This document shows, one piece after another, positions 54,953 to 64,000 of a stretch of DNA of 64,000 nt; the stretch's first letter is position 1, and each line of letters begins with the position of its first letter. Location of the stretch: the NCBI RefSeq assembly GCF_024347075.1, contig NZ_AP024901.1:124001-188000 (forward strand). The letters run 5' to 3'. Source of the DNA: Vibrio rarus. GTDB taxonomy: Bacteria > Pseudomonadota > Gammaproteobacteria > Enterobacterales > Vibrionaceae. The position numbers were made by a program, and so were the translations under genes. The notes under the pieces are model-generated. The model was not told where the DNA came from. It searched no databases and worked only from the letters and a program-made list of their open reading frames with translations.

Positions 54953-55771
54953 ATGAAGAAAACTATCCTTATCACGGGCTCAACAGATGGTATCGGCTTC
55001 GAAACGGCGAAGAAACTCATCGCAGAGGGGCATCATGTTTTAATACATGGACGCAACCCACAAAAGCTTGAGAAAGTAAAAGAGGCATTAAAGGCACTCT
55101 CTCCAGGGGGGAGTAACGTCGAGGGTTATGTTGCAGACTTATCAAGCCTTGCTGATGTAGAGGCATTTGCAGCCGCAGTGAAAAGTGATCATGCTCGTTT
55201 GGATGTGCTAATCAATAACGCAGGTGTTTATAACGTTCCTACAGTGACAACCAAAGATAACCTAGATGTTCGCTTTGTGGTTAACACCATTGCGCCATAT
55301 CTTCTTACACAGCGTCTGCTTAGTTTGTTTAATGAGTCTGGGCGCATTGTAAATCTCTCTTCCCGTGCTCAAGCACCAGTTAACCTTAGTGCTTTGATAA
55401 GCCCAGATGCAAAATCTGATGATGGATCTGTGTATGCACAGACAAAGCTTGCGATTACCATGTGGTCTGTTCATCTGGCTGAGCGGTTGAAAGGTAATGG
55501 ACCTTTAGTGGTTGCGGTCAACCCTGCATCGTTCCTTGGCAGTAAACTGGTGAAAGAGGCTTATGGTATGGAGGGTAATGATCTGGGCATCGGTGCTGAT
55601 ATTCTTTATCGTGCCGCACTCTCTGATGAGTTTGCCAATGCAACAGGTAAATATTTTGATAACGATGAGGGAGTATTCACCTCACCTCATTCCGATGCGA
55701 TGAACAAAGCGAAAAATGAAAAAGTGGTGGCTGTAATAGAGTCACTCTTGACAGACAAGTTAGCGATTTAG
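54953..55771 (+). CDS. Short-chain dehydrogenase/reductase
   Basis: A product of 272 residues. ITGSTDGIGFETAKKLIAEG is the NAD(P) motif, and NNAG and YAQTK supply the other family residues. The substrate is unknown. GGAGAACAAG lies just before the ATG. A strong terminator follows. Confidence 0.92.
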   Translation: MKKTILITGSTDGIGFETAKKLIAEGHHVLIHGRNPQKLEKVKEALKALSPGGSNVEGYVADLSSLADVEAFAAAVKSDHARLDVLINNAGVYNVPTVTTKDNLDVRFVVNTIAPYLLTQRLLSLFNESGRIVNLSSRAQAPVNLSALISPDAKSDDGSVYAQTKLAITMWSVHLAERLKGNGPLVVAVNPASFLGSKLVKEAYGMEGNDLGIGADILYRAALSDEFANATGKYFDNDEGVFTSPHSDAMNKAKNEKVVAVIESLLTDKLAI

Positions 55772-55799
55772 TTTTCCGAACACGGCCCTCATTATTAAC

Positions 55800-55831
55800 G
55801 AAAAGAGCTTGGACTGACCAAGCTCTTTTTT
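55800..55831 (+). terminator. Terminator after the SDR gene
   Basis: AAAAGAGCTTGG and CCAAGCTCTTTT flank a 5-base loop and are followed by more T. Confidence 0.88.
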
Positions 55832-55944
55832 ACTTCACTATTAACAAAGTCTAAATACTGATTTTAATTTCAAAAGTATTATAAACAAAATATTTTAGTT
55901 TTAAGCTTTCTGCATTGAAATTTCGTAGAGCTGAGGAGCTTAAC

Positions 55945-56154
55945 ATGCATTACGAAGGTAAAATTTATCGTCCTTGGATGGAAGCAGAGAGCGTATTGAT
56001 CCAGACAACACTTGGTTGCAGCAATAACCAATGTACTTTTTGTACCATGTTTGATGATAAGCGATTCAAAGTACGCGATTTAGAAAACATTAACAAACAT
56101 ATCAATCATAACCCGATGACGAAAAAGAACGTCATTGAGACTTATGCTTGGTAA
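55945..56154 (+). pseudogene. Radical SAM paralogue with a large in-frame internal deletion
   Basis: 69 residues from ATG 55945 (GAGGAG upstream). Its first 47 residues match the full-length protein at 51696-52568 (MHYEGKIYRPWMEAESVLIQ, GCSNNQCTFC). Its last 15 match that protein's C-terminus (NPMTKKNVIETYAW). About 220 middle residues, the whole TIM barrel, are missing, but the reading frame is kept. It cannot be an active enzyme of this kind. Confidence 0.8.
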
Positions 56155-56375
56155 AAAATTAAAAGCACCATAAATACAACGATATATGTCGCTTCTGTGT
56201 GATGGATATAGAAACGACACATAATGTACTTAGTGCAAATTTGAGAAAAAACAATATATCTCATGTTAACACTGTTTGTGTTTATTGTTAATTGTTTGGT
56301 TTGATTCACTGTCATAGACTCATCACTGTCACGACCAATCGGTCTAAGCACTCATAGTATTTATGGAGATATATG

Positions 56376-57221
56376 ATGAAATATACTGGTTTTCAAACAT
56401 TTACCACAGAACAGAAAGACGGAATCCTTACCGTTACTTTTGATTTTGGTACAGTAAATGTTCAGGGACAAGAAATGCTCGCAGACTTAAACAGTCTGGC
56501 GATGAGACTTGAGCGTGACCGTGAAACTAAGGTCGTTGTCTTCCAATCGGCAAACCCAGAGGTATGGGTATGTCACTACGACACTGAACTGCTAAAAGAT
56601 ATGTCTACTGAAGCAGTATCGCGCGAGGAAGCGCAACTGCTCGACTTGCAAGCAGTATGTGAGCGGATCAGTAAAGTACCACAGGCAACCATCGCTAAGC
56701 TAGAGGGCTTCGCTCGTGGGGGTGGACATGAATTAGCACTGGCTCTAGATATGCGTTTCGCTGCCCGTGGTAAGTTTAAGTTTATGCAGATGGAAGTCGG
56801 CATGGGTATTCTGCCTTGTGGTGGCGGTGCATCACGCATGGCTCGTCAGGTTGGTCTTGGGCGTGCCTTAGAAATTGTCTTAAGTGCTCGTGATTTTGAC
56901 GCAGATGAAGCAGAAGCGTACGGTACCATCAACAAAGCACTAGAGCCAGATGAGATCGGCCCTTATGTCGATGCACTTGCACAACGTATCTCTAAATTCC
57001 CAGCGGAATCCATCAATGTATGTAAGCAGATGGTATACGAATCAATCGACAAACCAATTGATGAAGCACTAAAAGCAGAAGCTTACTGGCTATACCAAGC
57101 AACAAGTAAAACCGCAGCAGTTAAGCGCTTCCAAATCGCAGATGATCAAGGGTTAGAACACGATATGGAGAACCAACGTAACTGGGAAGACCTAGTGATG
57201 AAAGTTCAAGACATCAACTAA
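56376..57221 (+). CDS. Enoyl-CoA hydratase/isomerase-family (crotonase) protein
   Basis: A product of 281 residues. The crotonase fold is shown by VVVFQSANPEVWVCHYDTEL, then KLEGFARGGGHELALALDMR and GILPCGGGASRMARQVGLGR. One oxyanion-hole loop is GFARGGG. Substrate unknown. A terminator follows. I start at ATG 56376; ATG 56373 would add one Met. Confidence 0.9.
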   Translation: MKYTGFQTFTTEQKDGILTVTFDFGTVNVQGQEMLADLNSLAMRLERDRETKVVVFQSANPEVWVCHYDTELLKDMSTEAVSREEAQLLDLQAVCERISKVPQATIAKLEGFARGGGHELALALDMRFAARGKFKFMQMEVGMGILPCGGGASRMARQVGLGRALEIVLSARDFDADEAEAYGTINKALEPDEIGPYVDALAQRISKFPAESINVCKQMVYESIDKPIDEALKAEAYWLYQATSKTAAVKRFQIADDQGLEHDMENQRNWEDLVMKVQDIN

Positions 57222-57238
57222 TCGCCAGATATGCTTTA

Positions 57239-57270
57239 TAGAAAGCTCCTGTTAGTCAGGAGCTTTTTAT
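57239..57270 (+). terminator. Terminator after the crotonase-family gene
   Basis: GAAAGCTCCTG and CAGGAGCTTTTT around a short loop, with a T tail. Confidence 0.85.
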
Positions 57271-57436
57271 GATTATTTGGCAGTCGAAACCTTGTTACGA
57301 CCAGAAGACTTACTTAGATAAAGCATAACGGATTATTGCTGTTCGTATTTGGATTAATGGATATTTAGACCCTGCAACGCGCATTAAGCGTTGCAGGTAA
57401 ATCAAGCATTGCGGGTAAATATAAACGTCTGTCGGG

Positions 57437-58387
57437 CTAAATTCCCCAGCTGAAATTAACCGCTTTTTCTGACCTATCCCAAAGTTGGCTAGAAACGGAA
57501 GTATCTAGCGCGTGTTGGGCTAACTGACATTCCCCTACAGGGCCGGTAAAATAGTTAAATCCGGTTGGGCCGTAAAACCCTTTTTCATCGAGATCCTCTT
57601 CAAGCGCGCACATGAGTTCAGGATAAGCCCCTTGTTGTGCTGATTGTGTCAATGGGGTTTTTGTCATTAAACCAAACAGAAATCGCGTTATGAAATTGCC
57701 GCTGGTGGTTATGAGTGACGTTCTTGATGAGCCAGGATGGCAAGCGTAAACCTTTACATTGGTTTTATCTGCGGCATTTAAACGACGCTGAAGCTCGTAG
57801 ACGGACATGATTTGCGCCAATTTACTTTGGCTATACGCCTTATTTGCCGTGTAGTTGTTGTCCCAATTCATATCGTCAAATTGAATGGTTTTAATGCCCA
57901 TTTTATAACCTTCACTCCCTACAGTGACGATACGCCCATTAGACTGCTCAAGCATAGGTAACAGCAAGCCTTGCAACAAGAAGTGACCATAGTAGTTAAC
58001 ACCCAGTTGACTTTCAAAACCGTCTTCGGTGAGAACTTGTTTCGGCACTTGAGCGATGGCTCCGTTACAAATAAGTGCATCAATTTGCGATACGCTCTGC
58101 AGCAGCTCGTGTGCAGCGTGTCTGACAGAAGATAAACGACCTAAATCAATTTGCACAAAACTGAGATCAATATTATGGCCAAGCTCAGAGTGCAGTCGCT
58201 CTATCGTGGTATGAGATTTGCTCGGATTGCGATTGAGCATCACCACTTTAGCGCCTTTGGTTAGTAGTATTTTTGTGGCCTCAAACCCCGTACCACTTGT
58301 TGCGCCAGTAATAACGTAGGTTTTGCCTTTAAGAGAGCCAATTGTTGCGGGTGTCCACCCTTTAGGACCAAATCTTGTATCACTCAT
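57437..58387 (-). CDS. Short-chain dehydrogenase/reductase (protochlorophyllide-reductase-like)
   Basis: A product of 316 residues. YVITGATSGTGFEATKILLT carries the GxxxGxG motif, with LICNGAIAQVP in place of the usual NNAG. YSQSKLAQIM provides the Tyr and Lys. Its length and end are like long SDRs related to retinol/protochlorophyllide reductases. It is divergent from an AraC regulator, so it may be that regulator's target. Confidence 0.88.
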   Translation of the reverse strand: MSDTRFGPKGWTPATIGSLKGKTYVITGATSGTGFEATKILLTKGAKVVMLNRNPSKSHTTIERLHSELGHNIDLSFVQIDLGRLSSVRHAAHELLQSVSQIDALICNGAIAQVPKQVLTEDGFESQLGVNYYGHFLLQGLLLPMLEQSNGRIVTVGSEGYKMGIKTIQFDDMNWDNNYTANKAYSQSKLAQIMSVYELQRRLNAADKTNVKVYACHPGSSRTSLITTSGNFITRFLFGLMTKTPLTQSAQQGAYPELMCALEEDLDEKGFYGPTGFNYFTGPVGECQLAQHALDTSVSSQLWDRSEKAVNFSWGI

Positions 58388-58573
58388 CGTTTTTCTCTGC
58401 TGGTGGTTAATTGAGTTGGCTAGGTAGCCGTTTTGTGAGTGCTACTTTAATGATTGAGCAATAATTAAACTAGGCGATATCGTCTCTAAAACTTGCCTAT
58501 TTGTATCAATCTATTGAGTGGCTTGTTTTTCGATGCTACTTTTATTGCATACCTTTATAAGTAGATACCGCAC

Positions 58574-59461
58574 ATGAGCCAAGAGAAAATAAAGCAATTT
58601 ATCCTACAGAAAGTGACCGAGAACGGCATCTTTGATACTGAGATCCCTGGGGTGAAGCTGTTTCGTGAAGATCGCAGCATCCATTGCACGCCAGTCATTT
58701 ATGAACCGGCGATCATTGCGATTTTAAGTGGTTCAAAAGAGGCGATATTGGAGGGTAAAAAATACCAATATGACCGTTCACAATATATGTGTTGCTCAAT
58801 GTCGCTGCCTGTTGAGGCAGGTTCGCCTAAAGCATCCGTGGATAACCCGCTACTAGGGGTATACATTTCGTTAAATGTTAAAGCCATTACTGAACTTGCT
58901 ATAAACATTGAAAGTACAAGGACTACGCGTGCCAAAAGTGGCAAAGATCAGACGCCTCAAGGTTTGGCCTTATCTCCTTGGAATGACAGTTTTAGTGACG
59001 CATTATGGCGACTTTTACAGCTTAGTGATGATCCTACGGGACGTGCCGTGCTAGGAAGTGTTCGCCTCACTGAGTTGTACTACGCCGTTTTAACGGGAGG
59101 GGCGGGTGAGTCCGCTTTGCGCGCCTTTGGCATAGGAAACGAAATTGCCCGTGCGATAGAGTATTTATCGGCCAATATCAAACAAACGGTGTCCATTGAC
59201 GACATGGCCTCACAAATAGGAATGAGCCGCGCGGTATTACATAGAAAGTTTAAGCAAGCCACCATGATGTCGCCGATACAGTTTATGAAGTCATTGAAAT
59301 TAAATAGTGCGGCGATGAAATTGACGGAAGGGAGCAATGTGAGCCAAGCGGCCTTAGAAGTAGGATATGCAAGTTCTTCTCAGTTTAGTCGAGAGTTCAA
59401 ACGCATGTTTGGTCAGTCTCCAAAACAGTGGAGCCAAGCCTGTGAAATTGGGGGCAACTAA
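58574..59461 (+). CDS. AraC-family transcriptional regulator
   Basis: A product of 295 residues. An AraC N-terminal domain (about 20-150) and a C-terminal helix-turn-helix pair: NIKQTVSIDDMASQIGMSRA and NVSQAALEVGYASSSQFSRE, ending in FKRMFGQSPKQW. It likely activates or represses the divergent SDR gene in response to a small compound. Confidence 0.93.
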   Translation: MSQEKIKQFILQKVTENGIFDTEIPGVKLFREDRSIHCTPVIYEPAIIAILSGSKEAILEGKKYQYDRSQYMCCSMSLPVEAGSPKASVDNPLLGVYISLNVKAITELAINIESTRTTRAKSGKDQTPQGLALSPWNDSFSDALWRLLQLSDDPTGRAVLGSVRLTELYYAVLTGGAGESALRAFGIGNEIARAIEYLSANIKQTVSIDDMASQIGMSRAVLHRKFKQATMMSPIQFMKSLKLNSAAMKLTEGSNVSQAALEVGYASSSQFSREFKRMFGQSPKQWSQACEIGGN

Positions 59462-59622
59462 GGGGCAGGGTCTTGAGTGGGGTTTTGCTACTGAGTAAGA
59501 AGTTTCAGGGGGGGTTTTAGGCAATGATAGACTGAACCGTATGATCTTGGCGCTTTACATTTTCTTATAATTCCAACACTATCGAAATATAGTAAGCACG
59601 TAACGATAATTAAGGAAAAGCT

Positions 59623-60180
59623 ATGTTAGCTGAGTGGATGAAACACAAAGACCAACTAAGAAGTTACATAGTGAAAAAAACGGGGGATCTCGACTTAGCC
59701 GATGATATTTTGCAGGAGGTTTACATTAAGGCTAGTCAAAAAATTGAACAGCTAGAAACAAGAGATAAGCTGCAGAATTGGCTGTATCGCATAACGCACA
59801 ATACGATTATGGACAGTTATCGTGATCAGCAACCCTCTGAAGAGTTGGTGGACAATCTAGTTGCAGAGCACGTCTCCTCAGAGTTAATGAACTTGCAAGA
59901 GATGGGGCAGTGTTTACGTCCGATGTTGGATTGCCTGCCTGAGAAATACCGACAAGTGATGATTCTTGCCGAATTGGATGGATTGCCGCAGCAGGCTGTG
60001 GCTGACCAATTAGGCTTGTCCCTATCCGCAACAAAGAGTCGAATTCAGCGTGGTCGTGCAAAACTAAAAGATATTTTAACCGATTGCTGCAACATAGAGG
60101 TTGGCGGTGAAGGGATCGTCGATTTTCACCCTAAACCGAAGTGTGCAAACTTCGCCAAAAACAAACAGTGCGATGAATGA
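59623..60180 (+). CDS. sigZ: RNA polymerase sigma factor SigZ
   Basis: An ECF sigma factor of 185 residues. Region 2 is residues about 8-75 (DLADDILQEVYIKASQKIEQ, LQNWLYRITHNTIMDSYRDQ). Region 4 is about 105-155 (EKYRQVMILAELDGLPQQAV, LSATKSRIQRGRAKL). The tail with CC, then KPKCANFAKNKQC is the cysteine-containing C-terminus usual for SigZ. I see no anti-sigma gene next to it, so a redox or metal signal through the cysteines is a reasonable guess. Confidence 0.9.
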   Translation: MLAEWMKHKDQLRSYIVKKTGDLDLADDILQEVYIKASQKIEQLETRDKLQNWLYRITHNTIMDSYRDQQPSEELVDNLVAEHVSSELMNLQEMGQCLRPMLDCLPEKYRQVMILAELDGLPQQAVADQLGLSLSATKSRIQRGRAKLKDILTDCCNIEVGGEGIVDFHPKPKCANFAKNKQCDE

Positions 60181-60351
60181 GTGTCATCATGAATTAGCAC
60201 GGATAATCATCTTAAATGAGGTGTTTTTCCAGCACTATTTCTGACTACTTAATTACTGATTGGTATTAAATACGGGGGTGTACAACGGCGAAATGTTGAC
60301 TATAACCAAGTAGTGACACCCTATTCGTACTCCTGAATCTAGGTTGTGCAT

Positions 60352-60384
60352 CGGCGTTTAAAGTGTGTCGTGCTTTAAACGCCG
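60352..60384. other. Strong hairpin between sigZ and the MFS gene
   Basis: CGGCGTTTAAAG (60352-60363) pairs perfectly with CTTTAAACGCCG (60373-60384), a 12-bp stem with a 9-base loop. There is no T run on either side, so it may be a terminator of another sort or a binding site. Confidence 0.6.
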
Positions 60385-60446
60385 GTATTGCCTCATAACG
60401 AAGGTGAAACAATGAACTTGTGTACTAAGCTCATTGTTTATGTGAT

Positions 60447-61643
60447 TTACTGCTGTAATAAAGGGGCAGAGCAAGATGATGGCTGTGCACTTTTATCAAG
60501 ACGACCGCTTAACCGAGTCAGTGCCAATGCCATGAGCACGATCACCGCTCCAATCCAAGGGGTATGCATTAACCCCATTTCAGAGACAACTAAACCACCA
60601 CCCCAAGAGCCAACAGCAATACCAACGTTAAAGGCAGCAATGTTTAAACCAGAGGCAACGTCTACCGCGTCAGGGGTATGTTTTTCTGCCAGTTTTACCA
60701 CATAAACTTGTAGGCCCGGCACATTTCCAAAAGCAAACGCTCCCCAAAGTAAAATGGTGGCCACCGCAAGGATGGGGTTAAAGGCGGTAAAGTTAAATAG
60801 GACTAAGATGGTGGCAAGCCCAGAAAAAATAATGGTCAATGCTTTTATTGGCCCCATTTTATCGGCCATTTTGCCTCCCCAAATATTGCCAATAGCCACT
60901 GATGCGCCGTAGACCAACATAATGACACTGATGGCATTGGCGCTAAATCCTGCTTCTTGTTGCAAAATGGGCGCAAGAAAAGTGAATGCGGTAAACGTAC
61001 CGCCGTATCCAAGGGCTGTGATGGCATACACTAGCAGCAACCTTGGGTGAGTTAATACCTTCAATTGTGATGACAGTTTGGTAGCGACAGGCTGTGTTAA
61101 GTTATTAGGCACTAAGCAAGCGCTACCAATTACAGCAATAATCCCTAACAGAGCCACAATAAGAAACGTAGATTGCCAACCAAAGGTTTGACCTATGTAA
61201 GTGCCAAGTGGCACCCCAGTCACTAAAGCGACAGTTAATCCCGTAAACATAAGCGCAATGGCACTGGCCGCTTTGTCTTTTGCTACCAATCCTGTTGCAA
61301 TCGTCGAGCCGATAGAGAAAAACACACCATGGGCTAAGCCGGTTAAAATGCGTGCGATGATCAGGGTGTGATAGTTAGGGGCTTGCCATGCAAGTAGGTT
61401 GCCAATCACAAACAGTGACATGAGAGTAAGCAGTACGTGCTTACGATTCCATTTTCCTGTTAATGCGGTTAAAACCGGTGCGCCAATGGCAACACCAAGG
61501 GCATAAAGACTCACTAATAGCCCAGCAGAGGGTAAGGAAACCTGTAAGTCTGTAGCCATCGTTGGGATCAGCCCAACGATAACAAATTCTGTTGTTCCAA
61601 TAGCAAAGGCGCTGAGCGTCAATGCAAATAGTGCTAAGGGCAT
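60447..61643 (-). CDS. MFS transporter, AraJ/drug-resistance type
   Basis: A 398-residue inner-membrane transporter with about 12 transmembrane helices. The start MPLALFALTLSAFAIGTTEF and VIVGLIPTMATDLQVSLPSA is characteristic of AraJ/YdeA-like exporters; ARILTGLAHGVFFSIGSTIA lies in the antiporter motif region. GAGAG just upstream supports ATG 61643 over the longer frame to 61742. It probably exports small molecules. It is divergent from a LysR gene, which is its likely regulator. Confidence 0.92.
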   Translation of the reverse strand: MPLALFALTLSAFAIGTTEFVIVGLIPTMATDLQVSLPSAGLLVSLYALGVAIGAPVLTALTGKWNRKHVLLTLMSLFVIGNLLAWQAPNYHTLIIARILTGLAHGVFFSIGSTIATGLVAKDKAASAIALMFTGLTVALVTGVPLGTYIGQTFGWQSTFLIVALLGIIAVIGSACLVPNNLTQPVATKLSSQLKVLTHPRLLLVYAITALGYGGTFTAFTFLAPILQQEAGFSANAISVIMLVYGASVAIGNIWGGKMADKMGPIKALTIIFSGLATILVLFNFTAFNPILAVATILLWGAFAFGNVPGLQVYVVKLAEKHTPDAVDVASGLNIAAFNVGIAVGSWGGGLVVSEMGLMHTPWIGAVIVLMALALTRLSGRLDKSAQPSSCSAPLLQQ

Positions 61644-61880
61644 ATCATTTACTCTCTTTAATTGGGTTGTAAAACGAAAGCGCAGTAACCAAGAGGATGA
61701 TTCAGTATGCTGCGCCTTGATTCGATAAGGAGGATTCTGCACGGAAAGTTCATTGCAAAAAATAGGTTATTTAACAAATGATATTTGTAATAAATGCAAT
61801 AATAGCTAGCGTTAACTGTGTTTATCACTCACAGTGAGTGATTATATTGAACACGGAAAAATGGCGATAAACGGAGATCG

Positions 61881-62765
61881 ATGATGCGAACCAAGTCAGC
61901 GGATTTAGAAATTTTGCTTGCAGTTGTGGATACGGGAGGGTTTAGCGCGGCGGCCTCGAGCCTTGATATACAGGTGGCGCGAGTATCAAGAGCGGTGAGC
62001 AAAGTAGAAAGCCAACTTGGGGTGACCATATTAAACCGAACCACAAGACGCATTGAATTAACCGATGAAGGGCGGCAATTTCTCGACTCAGTGAGAGTGG
62101 GTTTAATGCAATTACAGCAGGCAGAAGAAGAGATCATATCTGGTGGAGAGTTACCGAAAGGGCGGTTACGCGTTGACGCCGCCAGTCCATTTATTTTTCA
62201 CCAGTTAGTTCCCTTAGTTCAGCCGTTTAATCAAGCTTATCCGCACATTGAGCTAGAGCTAACGTCTAATGAAGGTTTTGTGGATTTACTGGAAAAGAAA
62301 ACCGACATTGCCATTCGCATTGGTGCGTTAACTGACTCGACATTACATGCTCGCTCACTAGGAAAAAGCGCACTGTACATCGTGGCCTCACCGGATTATT
62401 TAGCAAGACGAGGAGTACCGAGTACCACAAGCGACTTAAGTGAACATGACATCATCGGATTTTCAACGCCTAAGACACTCAATGACTGGCCATTAAAAGG
62501 ATTTACCCGTCAGGCCGCAAAAATGACCTCAAGTAACGGAGAAACGGTGAGACAACTGACTTTGATGGGAAATGGTATCGCCTGTTTATCTGGTTTTATG
62601 GTAAAGGAAGATCTTGCCCAAGGAAGGTTAATCTCATTGCTAGAAGGTGAAAAAACCCGCCATCCAGCCAGAGAGCAAGTGAACGCCGTTTATTATAAAT
62701 CCTCATCTGTGGCTAAGCGGATCTCCGCGTTTATCGACTTTATTCATGGCAAGTTGGATCTCTAA
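61881..62765 (+). CDS. LysR-family transcriptional regulator
   Basis: A product of 294 residues. The helix-turn-helix reads GGFSAAASSLDIQVARVSRA, followed by NRTTRRIELTDEG. It has the usual effector domain. The 237-base divergent region with the MFS gene is the typical setting for LysR control of that gene. ATG 61881 follows GGAG (61870-61873). Confidence 0.92.
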   Translation: MMRTKSADLEILLAVVDTGGFSAAASSLDIQVARVSRAVSKVESQLGVTILNRTTRRIELTDEGRQFLDSVRVGLMQLQQAEEEIISGGELPKGRLRVDAASPFIFHQLVPLVQPFNQAYPHIELELTSNEGFVDLLEKKTDIAIRIGALTDSTLHARSLGKSALYIVASPDYLARRGVPSTTSDLSEHDIIGFSTPKTLNDWPLKGFTRQAAKMTSSNGETVRQLTLMGNGIACLSGFMVKEDLAQGRLISLLEGEKTRHPAREQVNAVYYKSSSVAKRISAFIDFIHGKLDL

Positions 62766-62784
62766 CCCCTTATAAAGGTGAAAG

Positions 62785-62803
62785 TGGCGCACAAACGTGC
62801 GCC
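62785..62803. terminator. Short hairpin between convergent LysR and dcuB
   Basis: GGCGCA and TGCGCC around a CAAACG loop. The T content after it is modest. Confidence 0.5.
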
Positions 62804-62828
62804 TTGTATATAGGTATCGATTTGACGA

Positions 62829-64000
62829 TTACATTGTGGAGATAGCAATAAAATAACCTGAAATAGTAGCCACGGACACACCGATTAATCCAGGTAACAT
62901 GAAGCTATGATTTAATATGTATTTGCCAATTTTGGTGGTCCCTGAACGATCAAACTCAATGGCGGCCAAATCGCTTGGGTAAAATGGCAGTACGTAATAC
63001 CCATAACAGGCAGGAATACAGCCAACTAACACAATAGGGTCGATACCCAGAGTGAAGCCCAGAGGGAACATGATGGTAAGCACAGCCGCTTGTGACTTTA
63101 AGAATACCGAAGCTCCAAACATTGCAAATGCAAACATCCAAGGGTAGTGACCAACAATACCGCTAATATTTTCAATAATCATGGGTTTATGATGGCCAAT
63201 AATTGTATCGCTTAACCACGCAATACCGAAGATGATGATCACAGCGGACATACCAGCAGAAAAAACAGAGCTGGTGGCTATTTTCTTAGGATTAATTTTA
63301 GTGGTTAATAGAATAATCGCGCCTACGGAAAGCATTAAAAATTGGATGGCAGTGGACATTCCCACTCCATCTGGTAATAACGCTAAAGGCTTGCCCAATA
63401 GAGCGACAAATACCACGGTGGCAATACCAGTCAAGAACACCAATAGCCCTCTCTTGGCGACAGCATCTTCTTTAGGCGAAGCTTGTCCCATAGACTCATC
63501 AATAAGTGAGTTCTTAAACTCAGGATCACAGCAACGCTTGGCAAATGAATCATCTTTATCTAAGTCCTTACCACGGTGAAGACTGTAAAAACACCCTGCT
63601 AAAAGCCCTATAAACGTAGCTGGAATGGTAACCAATAAAACATCAATAAGTGATATATCAAGGTTGTTATCAAATGCCGTTGCCATAACGACGGCAGCCG
63701 CAGCTGCAATAGGACTTGCGGTGATCCCCATTTGCGAGGCGACAGTGCTCATAGCCATTGGCCGTTCAGGCCTGATGCCTTTTTTATAGGAAACATCATA
63801 AATCACGGGTAACAGTGGATAAACGGAGTGCCCAGTGCCAACCAGTACCGTTAAGGTATAAGTACACATAGGTCCAAGGAAGACGACATGCTCGGGGTGC
63901 TTTCTTAATAACTTTTCCGCATAAGTCACCAGTAACTTAAGACCACCAGTCACTTCCAGCGTGGCCGATGCGGAAACAACCGCTAAAATGATCAACATAA
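62829..64000 (-). CDS. dcuB: Anaerobic C4-dicarboxylate transporter DcuB (5' end outside the window)
   Basis: The visible 389 residues hold most of a Dcu-family antiporter: GTGHSVYPLLPVIYDVSYKK, then IRPERPMAMSTVASQMGI and a C-terminal EFDRSGTTKIGKYILNHSFM. The GTGH and PERPMA wording is closer to DcuB than to DcuA. It exchanges fumarate for succinate across the inner membrane under anaerobic conditions. The true start lies beyond position 64000. Confidence 0.9.
   Translation of the reverse strand, partial: MLIILAVVSASATLEVTGGLKLLVTYAEKLLRKHPEHVVFLGPMCTYTLTVLVGTGHSVYPLLPVIYDVSYKKGIRPERPMAMSTVASQMGITASPIAAAAAVVMATAFDNNLDISLIDVLLVTIPATFIGLLAGCFYSLHRGKDLDKDDSFAKRCCDPEFKNSLIDESMGQASPKEDAVAKRGLLVFLTGIATVVFVALLGKPLALLPDGVGMSTAIQFLMLSVGAIILLTTKINPKKIATSSVFSAGMSAVIIIFGIAWLSDTIIGHHKPMIIENISGIVGHYPWMFAFAMFGASVFLKSQAAVLTIMFPLGFTLGIDPIVLVGCIPACYGYYVLPFYPSDLAAIEFDRSGTTKIGKYILNHSFMLPGLIGVSVATISGYFIAISTM

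Noticed and set aside
1..64000. CRISPR array, tRNA or rRNA genes
   Set aside because: No regularly spaced short repeats, and no recognisable tRNA or rRNA sequence was seen on either strand; small RNAs could still be missed.

Overview
The window looks like chromosomal DNA of a marine gammaproteobacterium, most likely a Vibrionaceae member. This rests on the mix of genes (SgrR-type regulator, yejABEF, selO, DUF3389, DUF3297, sigZ, dcuB), the moderately low GC, and integron-type gene cassettes. I made no database search, so family names come from recognised motifs and sequence style.

Layout. Positions 1-19083 are mostly ordinary housekeeping and periplasmic genes: two lipoproteins, an Old Yellow Enzyme, a DUF1254/DUF1214-type protein, a PhnA-like protein, an M48 protease, a hotdog thioesterase with a DUF3389 partner, an SgrR-type regulator, SelO, and the oligopeptide ABC transporter yejABEF. 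Two small decayed spots sit inside it, an IS630/IS30 remnant and a ppaC relic with two stop codons. Positions 19100-52000 are a strongly accessory region. It holds integron-like cassettes (HEPN protein; DUF1778/GNAT toxin-antitoxin; membrane protein plus J-domain protein; RDD protein), but no integrase is visible. It also holds a complete group II intron, an ORF-less intron relic, intact IS21-, IS30- and IS256-family elements, an IS66 fragment, dispersed repeats, and several candidate defence or nucleic-acid genes (SEC-C/nuclease-like protein, an interrupted three-gene operon, a UDG-like protein). Positions 33600-42700 and 50700-62800 carry many small NAD(P)-dependent oxidoreductases, each near a LysR, TetR or AraC regulator, with decaying relatives between them. 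The window ends inside dcuB.

Most notable. (1) A three-gene operon of unknown function at 24716-30288 has its first gene, with a PD-(D/E)XK-like pattern, split by an IS21 element. Removing the element and one copy of a CAG duplication restores a 376-codon frame exactly. (2) At least three cassettes have matching reverse-complementary ends of the kind integron recombination leaves. For example, GTTATGTTAC at 43243 matches GTAACATAAC at 44028. This supports an integrase-less cassette cluster. (3) A 381-bp group II intron relic appears to have lost its reverse transcriptase by deletion between two copies of CCAAAAGGC, the motif found at matching places in the intact intron at 30406-32565. (4) An IS256 element with a 9-bp duplication splits another unknown gene that also carries a -1 frameshift in an A run.
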